Positions 1 through 6,008 of a DNA stretch of 18,625 bases are shown here, one piece after another (the stretch's first letter is position 1; each line of letters opens with the position of its first letter). The translations under genes were made by a program, and so were the position numbers. The DNA is taken from NCBI GenBank assembly GCA_004557385.1, contig SFEA01000042.1:1-18625 (forward strand), read 5' to 3'. The stretch comes from Bacteroidales bacterium (GTDB lineage Bacteria; Bacteroidota; Bacteroidia; Bacteroidales; Muribaculaceae). The notes below the pieces were generated by a model, which searched no databases, had not been told where the DNA came from, and saw only the letters and a program-made list of their open reading frames with translations.

Positions 1-2
1 AG

Positions 3-260
3 ATTCGATGGACAATCTTGCCAAAGACTATGGAAACCAACGAAAAAGGTCTGATACTGACTTTCGACAATTTCGCTCATACCATAGAATGGGAAGAGTT
101 GAACGGCTATAAGGTAAAGCAACGATATATTGCATTGGAAATCAAGCCTCGCAAGTTCACCTATTTGTTAGTGCCTTACGACGCGTTTGAAAACAAAGAC
201 AGCCTAAGAGAATTTGTCGTGATTTTGCGCGGCAAAATCCCTGAGAAGACAAAGAATTGA
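3..260 (+). CDS. YcxB-like C-terminal domain protein, 5'-truncated
   Basis: This is the 3' end of a gene that begins before the window; the frame is open from base 3 and ends in TGA at 258-260. The roughly 85 visible residues show a pattern I associate with YcxB-like C-terminal domains: a strand ending in GLILTF, a short loop, then IEWEEL (the usual 'I-x-W' core), a strand YIALEI, and a hydrophobic stretch LLVPYDAF followed by a helix beginning DSLREF. In that family the domain usually follows two N-terminal membrane helices, which would lie outside the window. Function is not established for the family. An internal TTG at 18 or ATG at 30 is an unlikely true start, because the family pattern continues upstream. 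It converges on the next gene with only 26 bases between stops, and I see no terminator in that gap. Confidence 0.55.
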   Translation: MRWTILPKTMETNEKGLILTFDNFAHTIEWEELNGYKVKQRYIALEIKPRKFTYLLVPYDAFENKDSLREFVVILRGKIPEKTKN

Positions 261-286
261 ATTTCCTTGCCAATCCGAGACTTTGA

Positions 287-1129
287 TTACTTAACCAACT
301 TCACAAATTCTTTGTCGGTTAAATCAATGAGATGCTGTTTAAACAGATATCCTAATGCCTTTTTGAAATCTTTCTTGCTGCACTGAAAAATCGCCTTAAT
401 CTCGTCGGGCGACGAAGCATCGGTTATTCTCATCTCGCCATGATTTCTTGACATGAACGACAGTATTGAATCTGCCAATTCGTGCACCCGATTCTTCTCG
501 CTGCTGCCAATTATCACATCTATCTTGCCATCGGGGCGCAACGCCTTTATGTGGGCTTTCATTTTATCTCCGATGTTGATTTCCTGAAAAATCTGATTGT
601 GATATATCATACCCGAGAACAAATTGTTTACGATTACCTTATATCCCAAATCGGTGCGTTGAACCACAAGAATATCAACCTCCTCATACGGCTTAAAACT
701 CGGAATTTTATTATCCAGGAACTTGTCAATTTTTGCAGAAGCCACAATTCGGTCAGAAGCATCATCAACATATACATAAACAATGTACGACCGACCCTTA
801 ATCATTCGCATCTTTTGCTCGCGGAACGGAACCAGCAAGTCCTTCATCAAGCCCCAATCGAGAAAAGCGCCTACACCACTCACACTGTTCACCCTCAAAA
901 GGGCAAACTCGCCAACCATTGCATAAGGTTTCTCGGTGGTGGCAACCATACGGTCCTCCGAATCGTTATAGACGAACACATCAACCAAATCGCCAACCCG
1001 CATATCGCGAGAAGTGTACCGGCGGGGCATAAGCACCTCAATGTCATCGTCTTGCGCGCTTAGGTATAGGCCGAAATCGACATACCTTTTCACAACAAGC
1101 GTGTTTATTTTTCCTAATTCTATAGCCAT
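287..1129 (-). CDS. CvfB-like S1 RNA-binding protein
   Basis: This 280-residue cytoplasmic protein resembles the CvfB/YitL family, made of tandem S1-type RNA-binding domains with a C-terminal winged helix. By eye, a degenerate S1-like unit covers residues 1-65, S1 units lie at about 70-133 (GEFALLRVNSVSGVGAFLDW, then LLVPF) and 145-205, and the winged helix is at about 220-280. Members are proposed to bind RNA and affect gene expression; in Staphylococcus aureus CvfB influences virulence gene expression, but no role here is shown. I chose ATG at 1129. An in-frame GTG at 1147 would add six residues but sits about where transcription should begin, given the -7 element at 1156-1163. It is transcribed away from the lipoprotein gene and is probably monocistronic. 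Confidence 0.82.
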   Translation of the reverse strand: MAIELGKINTLVVKRYVDFGLYLSAQDDDIEVLMPRRYTSRDMRVGDLVDVFVYNDSEDRMVATTEKPYAMVGEFALLRVNSVSGVGAFLDWGLMKDLLVPFREQKMRMIKGRSYIVYVYVDDASDRIVASAKIDKFLDNKIPSFKPYEEVDILVVQRTDLGYKVIVNNLFSGMIYHNQIFQEINIGDKMKAHIKALRPDGKIDVIIGSSEKNRVHELADSILSFMSRNHGEMRITDASSPDEIKAIFQCSKKDFKKALGYLFKQHLIDLTDKEFVKLVK

Positions 1130-1155
1130 GTTTTCAAAATTTTGCACGAATATCG

Positions 1156-1163
1156 CAAAAATA
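1156..1163 (-). promoter_or_regulatory. Probable -7 promoter element for the cvfB-like gene
   Basis: Read on the minus strand this is TATTTTTG, an exact match to the Bacteroidota -7 consensus TAnnTTTG. Transcription would begin near 1149, giving a leader of about 20 bases before the ATG at 1129. I do not see a clear -33 TTTG at the usual 19-21 base spacing, so the call rests on the -7 match and the position. Confidence 0.5.
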
Positions 1164-1199
1164 TTTAGAATAAAGCGAAATTTCTCAGAAAAAAAGTAG

Positions 1200-1207
1200 T
1201 ACCTTTA
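1200..1207 (+). promoter_or_regulatory. Possible -7 promoter element for the lipoprotein group
   Basis: TACCTTTA matches TAnnTTTG at all but the last base and lies 42 bases before the ATG at 1249. No good -33 element is visible. It lies 36 bases from the oppositely oriented -7 element of the cvfB-like gene, so the two promoters would be nearly back to back. Confidence 0.35.
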
Positions 1208-1248
1208 TAAAATAAAACAAACAATTTAAACCAACGTAAATCAAAACA

Positions 1249-2091
1249 ATGAAAAAGCATATTGTAGCGATTGTAGGCATTGCCATTGGAGTATTAATCA
1301 TTGTGAGTTGCAAGGGTTTGAGCACCAGCACCAACACGATGTCGACCGACAGTGTAACCATCAGCAAGGAAACGCTTGCCGATACTACATATTTTAAATT
1401 AACATCCGGTGGCAAGTGCGATATTATCGCAAATGCAACTTTCTGCTATCCCAAAGCCTATCGCGATGCAAAAGCCACAGAAGCCTTGCATTCTCTTTTC
1501 ATCATTAATGTCTTGGAGCTGGCTGACACAATTGAATTCGACCAATCATTTAAAAAATATATCGCAGGTGTGTTACACCAATATGGCATAAGCGAGAACG
1601 AAAGACCTGAGGATGTTGAAGACGACTACGAAAGCGTATATCAATATGCAAGCAACACTACAATAAGCCCCGTTTATAATAAAAATGGAGTGCTGACCTT
1701 TTGCAAAGCCGAGTTGACTACAAAAAACGGCAAACAAACAATGTCGACTCATCGTTACAGCAATTTCGACCTTGAGCAGATGAAGCTGATTGAATTCAAC
1801 GACCTGTTCATCGATTCGTCAACCGACGACCTTACCATGCTCATTAAAAGCAACTTGATGAAGCAATTGAATGCAAAAACCGAAGACGACGTGATTAATA
1901 TGGGTTATTTCAATCTCGACAACCTTAAGCCCACCACTAATTTCTCGATTGGCACCGATGGTATAACATGGACTTATTTGCCCTATGAGATTGCTTTGCT
2001 CAGCGTGGGCGAAACAAACATCACCGTAAAATATGACGAGCTTGAAATGCTCATGCAGGACAACGACTTGGTTGCTCGCATAAAACATTAA
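1249..2091 (+). CDS. Putative lipoprotein with RsiV-like (DUF3298) C-terminal region
   Basis: This 280-residue protein is probably secreted and lipidated. It starts MKKH, has a hydrophobic stretch at residues 5-19, and a lipobox-like IVSC with the acceptor cysteine at residue 21. No acidic run follows the cysteine, so there is no evident surface-export signal. The C-terminal part (about 185-270) has the pattern of DUF3298, the domain of the anti-sigma factor RsiV: FNLDNL, then a strand with ITWTYLPYEIALLSVGE, then a strand leading to YDELEML. The middle (about 45-150) may be the DUF4163-like partner domain. It has no transmembrane anti-sigma architecture, so a sigma-factor role is not supported. 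RsmG follows after 18 bases on the same strand, so they may be co-transcribed. Molecular function is unknown. Confidence 0.72.
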   Translation: MKKHIVAIVGIAIGVLIIVSCKGLSTSTNTMSTDSVTISKETLADTTYFKLTSGGKCDIIANATFCYPKAYRDAKATEALHSLFIINVLELADTIEFDQSFKKYIAGVLHQYGISENERPEDVEDDYESVYQYASNTTISPVYNKNGVLTFCKAELTTKNGKQTMSTHRYSNFDLEQMKLIEFNDLFIDSSTDDLTMLIKSNLMKQLNAKTEDDVINMGYFNLDNLKPTTNFSIGTDGITWTYLPYEIALLSVGETNITVKYDELEMLMQDNDLVARIKH

Positions 2092-2109
2092 AAATCCCAA
2101 CATTTTTTG

Positions 2110-2727
2110 ATGGATATTATTTTAAAATACTTCAATTCGCTTAATGCAGTTCAAGCAGAGCAATTTAGCAAGCTGGGGACATTATATCCCGAATGGAATG
2201 AAAAAATCAATGTGATTTCGCGCAAAGACATTGGCAACCTTTACACAAACCACATTCTTCATTCGCTTGGAATAGCGAAATTCTACAACTTCCAGCCGGG
2301 CACATGTGTGCTTGATTTCGGCACTGGCGGAGGCTTCCCGGGTATTCCATTGGCAATCTTATTCCCGGAAGTTCATTTTCATCTTGTCGACCGCATCGGC
2401 AAGAAACTCAAGGTGGTTCAAGACATAATTGAACAACTCGACTTAAAGAATGTAACCGTTCAGCATGGCGACATCAAAGAAGTGAAAGGCAAATTCGACT
2501 ATGTTGTAAGTAGGGCAGTGATGCCTCTCAACGAGATGGTGCCGCTGCTGCGCAAACTCATCGCAAAAGAAATGAGAAATGCCACACCCAACGGAATTAT
2601 TTGCCTGAAAGGCGGCGACCTCACAAGCGAACTTAAAGGATACAAGGAGGTGATTGTCGACAACTTGAGCACCTGTTTTGAAGAACCATTTTTCGAAACA
2701 AAAAAAGTGATTTATCTGCCCATCTAA
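2110..2727 (+). CDS. rsmG: 16S rRNA (guanine-527-N7) methyltransferase RsmG
   Basis: RsmG (GidB) uses S-adenosylmethionine to methylate N7 of G527 in the 530 loop of 16S rRNA. The 205-residue length is typical. Residues 30-40 (NEKINVISRKD) match the family N-terminal motif. VLDFGTGGGFPGIPLA (67-82) is the Rossmann S-adenosylmethionine-binding loop, and SRAVMPL (134-140) is the conserved SRA motif. ICLKGG near the C-terminus is also a family hallmark. I chose ATG at 2110; a TTG one codon earlier is less likely. The gene lies between the lipoprotein and the hydrolase, with gaps of 18 and 15 bases. In many bacteria loss of RsmG gives low-level streptomycin resistance. Confidence 0.95.
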   Translation: MDIILKYFNSLNAVQAEQFSKLGTLYPEWNEKINVISRKDIGNLYTNHILHSLGIAKFYNFQPGTCVLDFGTGGGFPGIPLAILFPEVHFHLVDRIGKKLKVVQDIIEQLDLKNVTVQHGDIKEVKGKFDYVVSRAVMPLNEMVPLLRKLIAKEMRNATPNGIICLKGGDLTSELKGYKEVIVDNLSTCFEEPFFETKKVIYLPI

Positions 2728-2742
2728 TCAAGATTGTACGTT

Positions 2743-3384
2743 ATGAAAATACAACAATTCACAACAAATCTTTTTCAAGAGAACACCTTTGTTTTGTGGA
2801 ACGATAAAACAAATGATGCAATCATCATCGACCCTGGAATGATGAATAATAGCGAACGCGACATTGTGGACAAATTTATTGCCGACAAAAAGCTGAAAGT
2901 AAACAAAGTGCTTCTCACACACGCTCACATCGACCATGCTGCATCGGCAGCATACATTTCAACCAAATACGGCTGCGAAGTATTTGCAAACCTCGGCGAC
3001 AATTCATTGGCAGAGGGATTGCCTATGCAAGCGCAAATGTTTCATCTGAAGATTGATGTGCAACCGTTAGTAATACATAAATACCTCATAGATGACGACG
3101 TTCTGACATTAGGCGACGAAGCAATTGAAGTTATTGCTACCCCGGGGCACTCGTTAGGCGGACTTGTATATTATATCCCCAATATTAAAACTGCATTTGT
3201 TGGTGACACCATTTTTCAGCGCAGCATTGGCAGGACCGATTTGCCCGGAGGCAACTTCGGCGAACTGATTGAGTCAATCAAAACAAAAATATTTAAGCTG
3301 CCGCACGAGACTGTATTGATTCCAGGACACGGACCATCGACAACGGTTGGTGAAGAAATTCGCTGCAACCCATATCTGCAATAA
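2743..3384 (+). CDS. MBL-fold hydrolase, glyoxalase II-like (YcbL type)
   Basis: This 213-residue cytoplasmic metallo-hydrolase has the binuclear metal-binding set of the metallo-beta-lactamase fold. THAHIDH (59-65) gives His60, His62, Asp64 and His65; TPGHS contains His136; GDTIF contains Asp155; and PGHGP contains His196. The segment SIGRTDLPGGN after the bridging aspartate is typical of the small YcbL/GloB-like hydrolases. These lack the long C-terminal substrate domain of true glyoxalase II, and their substrates are often unknown thioesters. A role in methylglyoxal detoxification is only inferred from the family. ATG at 2743 was chosen over a TTG three codons upstream. It is the last gene of the group and is followed by a terminator-like hairpin. 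Confidence 0.88.
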   Translation: MKIQQFTTNLFQENTFVLWNDKTNDAIIIDPGMMNNSERDIVDKFIADKKLKVNKVLLTHAHIDHAASAAYISTKYGCEVFANLGDNSLAEGLPMQAQMFHLKIDVQPLVIHKYLIDDDVLTLGDEAIEVIATPGHSLGGLVYYIPNIKTAFVGDTIFQRSIGRTDLPGGNFGELIESIKTKIFKLPHETVLIPGHGPSTTVGEEIRCNPYLQ

Positions 3385-3404
3385 CACATAGTCGGGAAAG
3401 CCAT

Positions 3405-3447
3405 AATATGTCGGTTGTAATATCAATTATCAATCCGGCATATTTTT
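3405..3447 (+). terminator. Probable intrinsic terminator after the MBL hydrolase gene
   Basis: AATATGTCGG (3405-3414) pairs with CCGGCATATT (3435-3444), ten pairs with one G-U. TTG and CAA extend the stem inward past a one-base bulge. The 3' arm runs directly into further T residues. It lies 20 bases after the stop codon. The sequence TATTTTTG at 3441-3448 also matches a -7 element, but being inside this stem it is more likely terminator than promoter. Confidence 0.6.
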
Positions 3448-3483
3448 GTGCACCAATTTTTCAAAAATATAATAGATTTTTGT

Positions 3484-3491
3484 TATTTTTG
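3484..3491 (+). promoter_or_regulatory. Probable -7 promoter element of the rml operon
   Basis: TATTTTTG matches the TAnnTTTG consensus exactly. Upstream, ATTTTTC around 3456-3462 is at about the right spacing for the -33 box but ends in C rather than G. Transcription would start near 3498, leaving a leader of about 90 bases that contains the hairpin at 3525-3564. This is the only plausible promoter I see for the six-gene rml-hppA-ugd block. Confidence 0.6.
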
Positions 3492-3524
3492 TAAATAAAG
3501 AATTAAGTCGTTTTACTATGGCAT

Positions 3525-3564
3525 CATAATCCAACACGACTCTGTAACCAGGATTTGGATTATG
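3525..3564 (+). promoter_or_regulatory. Leader stem-loop upstream of rmlA
   Basis: CATAATCCAA (3525-3534) and TTGGATTATG (3555-3564) form a perfect ten-base inverted repeat around a 20-base loop, inside which CTG and CAG can pair again. It ends 23 bases before the rmlA ATG and is not followed by a T-tract, so it is not an intrinsic terminator. A three-codon reading frame (ATG GCA TCA TAA, 3518-3529) overlaps the 5' arm. It could be a regulatory leader, a protein-binding operator or an mRNA stabiliser. Confidence 0.45.
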
Positions 3565-3587
3565 CTGCATAAAACATCAAAATTGCA

Positions 3588-4493
3588 ATGAAAGGTATTG
3601 TATTGGCCGGAGGTTCTGGCACGCGTTTATATCCAATTACCAAAGGCGTCAGCAAGCAACTGTTGCCGGTGTTCGACAAACCGATGGTTTACTATCCCAT
3701 CTCGGTGCTGATGCAAGCCGGCATCCGCGACATACTCATTATTTCCACACCATACGACTTGCCCTCATTCAAGCGGCTGCTTGGCGATGGTTCCGACTAT
3801 GGCGTGAATATCAGCTATGCTGAACAACCTTCGCCCGATGGGCTGGCGCAAGCATTCCTTATTGGTGAGGATTTTATAGGCGACGACAATGTTTGCCTTG
3901 TACTTGGCGACAACATATTTCATGGTGCAGGCTTCTCTCGTCTGTTGCATGAAGCTGTCAGGAATGCCGACGACGAAGCAAAAGCTACGGTGTTTGGCTA
4001 TTGGGTGAACGACCCGGAACGATATGGAGTTGCCGAGTTCGATGATGCTGGCAACTGCCTCAGCATCGAAGAGAAGCCAAAAAATCCTAAAAGCAATTAT
4101 GCTGTTGTCGGGCTGTATTTCTATCCGAACAAGGTGGTTAAAGTTGCTAAAAGCATTAAGCCATCGGCTCGCGGAGAACTTGAAATCACATCGGTTAATC
4201 AACGGTTCCTTGAAGATGGCGAGCTGAAAGTGGTGACACTCGAAAAAGGTTTTGCATGGCTTGACACCGGCACCCACGACTCGTTGTCTGAAGCATCCAC
4301 CTACATTGAAGTGATTGAAAAACGTCAAGGGCTTAAAGTGGCTTGCCTTGAGGGAATTGCCTATCGAATGGGATGGATTGACGAGAACAAGATGCGCCAA
4401 TTGGCTCAACCAATGATAAAAAACCAATATGGGCAATACCTGATTAAAGTGATTGACGACATTAAACGAACAGGAAAACGATTTGTGGAATGA
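3588..4493 (+). CDS. rmlA: Glucose-1-phosphate thymidylyltransferase RmlA
   Basis: RmlA catalyses dTTP + glucose-1-phosphate to dTDP-glucose + pyrophosphate, the first step of dTDP-L-rhamnose synthesis. The 301-residue length is standard. Residues 8-23 hold the nucleotidyltransferase signature GGSGTRLYPITKGVSK, with catalytic Arg13 and Lys23. LGDN places the metal-binding aspartate at 108, and EEKPKNPKSNYAVVGLYFY is the sugar-binding region. LDTGTHDSL near residues 225-233 is another family motif. It opens a block in which all four rhamnose genes are present. Its stop overlaps the rmlC start (ATGA), which suggests translational coupling. The pyrophosphate it makes is the substrate of HppA encoded three genes later. 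Confidence 0.97.
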   Translation: MKGIVLAGGSGTRLYPITKGVSKQLLPVFDKPMVYYPISVLMQAGIRDILIISTPYDLPSFKRLLGDGSDYGVNISYAEQPSPDGLAQAFLIGEDFIGDDNVCLVLGDNIFHGAGFSRLLHEAVRNADDEAKATVFGYWVNDPERYGVAEFDDAGNCLSIEEKPKNPKSNYAVVGLYFYPNKVVKVAKSIKPSARGELEITSVNQRFLEDGELKVVTLEKGFAWLDTGTHDSLSEASTYIEVIEKRQGLKVACLEGIAYRMGWIDENKMRQLAQPMIKNQYGQYLIKVIDDIKRTGKRFVE

Positions 4494-5056
4494 TAGATGA
4501 AGTAATAAAAACCGACATTGAAGGCGTTTTCATCATTCAGCCAAAGGTGTTTGGCGACTCTCGCGGATATTTTATGGAAAGTTATTCGATGAGAGATTTT
4601 AATGAGCAAGTAGCCGACATCAACTTTGTGCAAGATAACGAAAGCATGTCGACCTACGGCGTTATGAGAGGACTGCATTTTCAGCGCCCTCCTTATGCCC
4701 AAAGCAAATTGGTGCGTTGCGTGAAAGGCAAAGTGATTGATGTAGCCGTTGACATTCGCAAAGGCTCGCCTACCTATGGCAAGCACGTTGCAGTAGAGCT
4801 GTCAGAGGACAATCACCGTCAGTTTTTCATTCCACAAGGTTTCGCTCATGGTTTTGCAGTATTAAGCAATGAAGCCATTTTCCAATACAAATGCGACAAT
4901 TTCTATCACCCTGAGGTCGACGGCGGCATTTGCATAACCGACCAAACCTTGGGTATTGATTGGAAAATTCCTCTTAGCGAAGCACTGCTTAGCGAGAAAG
5001 ACAAAAAGCATCCGTTGCTTGCCGACTTCGATTCGCCATTTATCTATAACAAATAA
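4490..5056 (+). CDS. rmlC: dTDP-4-dehydrorhamnose 3,5-epimerase RmlC
   Basis: RmlC inverts C3 and C5 of dTDP-4-keto-6-deoxyglucose, the third step of the rhamnose pathway. The 188-residue single-domain cupin has the expected active site. GLHFQ gives the catalytic His63, FQYKCDNFY gives Tyr133 and Tyr139, and Asp171 is the likely partner of the histidine. The conserved strand RCVKGKVIDVAVDIRKGSPT and the motif FIPQGFAHGF are both intact. The start overlaps the rmlA stop by four bases. RmlD follows after 26 bases, with no terminator or promoter between them. Confidence 0.97.
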   Translation: MIDEVIKTDIEGVFIIQPKVFGDSRGYFMESYSMRDFNEQVADINFVQDNESMSTYGVMRGLHFQRPPYAQSKLVRCVKGKVIDVAVDIRKGSPTYGKHVAVELSEDNHRQFFIPQGFAHGFAVLSNEAIFQYKCDNFYHPEVDGGICITDQTLGIDWKIPLSEALLSEKDKKHPLLADFDSPFIYNK

Positions 5057-5082
5057 CAACATATTAATCTCAGTCCTTATTT

Positions 5083-5979
5083 ATGAATATTCTTGTTACT
5101 GGAGCAAATGGGCAGTTAGGCAACGAGATAAGAATTGTTGCTAAGCAGTCGCAAAACAACTATTATTTCAGCGACATTATAGCTGTCAGCGGTGTTGACA
5201 CCCACATATTGGACATCACCGACGCTAACGCAGTTGCCAATTTTGTAAAAGACAACAATATAAATGTAGTTATCAACTGTGCGGCATACACCAATGTAGA
5301 TGCAGCCGAAGATAATTATGAACTTGCAGAAAAACTAAATGCCGAGGCTCCAAAAATCCTTGCAAATTGCATGAAAAACGTCGAAGGCATTCTTGTGCAC
5401 ATCAGCACCGACTATGTGTTCGGAAAAGAACCATACAACACCCCATGCAATGAAAATCAAACTGGCACACCCACAGGAGTGTATGGATTGACAAAACTTC
5501 ATGGTGAAGAAAACATTAAATCTTCGGGGTGCAATTATTTGATTATCAGAACATCTTGGCTCTATAGCGAATTCGGCAAGAACTTCGTGAAAACGATGCT
5601 GAACCTCACTTCAACAAAACCCGAGTTGAAGGTGGTTTTCGACCAAGTAGGTACCCCTACATACGCCTACGATTTAGCAAAGGTGATTTATGAAATTGTG
5701 GAACAAAACAAAATTATAGGCAATGAGGGCATATATCATTTCAGTAACGAAGGGGTATGCTCATGGTACGACTTCACTGTTGCTATCGCTTCGATGTCGG
5801 GAAATACAGGATGTAAAATCAAGCCTTGCCACAGCAACGAGTTCCCTAGCAAAGTGGTTCGACCAAGCTATTCAGTGCTCGACAAGACAAAAATTAAGCA
5901 TACCTTTGGAGTAGAGATTCCATATTGGACCGTTTCTCTCGAAAAGTGCATACGCAATTTGAGAAATCAAATACAATAA
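5083..5979 (+). CDS. rmlD: dTDP-4-dehydrorhamnose reductase RmlD
   Basis: RmlD reduces dTDP-4-keto-L-rhamnose to dTDP-L-rhamnose with NAD(P)H, the final step of the pathway. The 298-residue protein is an extended short-chain dehydrogenase. The nucleotide-binding glycine motif TGANGQLG is at residues 6-13, NCAAYTNVDAAE at 65-76, STDYVF at 108-113, and the catalytic YxxxK pair is Tyr134/Lys138. The segment GTPTYAYDLA later in the protein is typical of RmlD. HppA starts 29 bases downstream with no visible terminator, so the pump is probably read on the same transcript. Confidence 0.96.
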   Translation: MNILVTGANGQLGNEIRIVAKQSQNNYYFSDIIAVSGVDTHILDITDANAVANFVKDNNINVVINCAAYTNVDAAEDNYELAEKLNAEAPKILANCMKNVEGILVHISTDYVFGKEPYNTPCNENQTGTPTGVYGLTKLHGEENIKSSGCNYLIIRTSWLYSEFGKNFVKTMLNLTSTKPELKVVFDQVGTPTYAYDLAKVIYEIVEQNKIIGNEGIYHFSNEGVCSWYDFTVAIASMSGNTGCKIKPCHSNEFPSKVVRPSYSVLDKTKIKHTFGVEIPYWTVSLEKCIRNLRNQIQ

Positions 5980-6008
5980 GTATAAACCCTAACAACTAAA
6001 TTACCATT

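Noticed and set aside
3441..3448. TATTTTTG as a promoter -7 element
   Set aside because: It overlaps the 3' arm and T-tract of the terminator at 3405-3447; the second match at 3484-3491 is better placed for rmlA.
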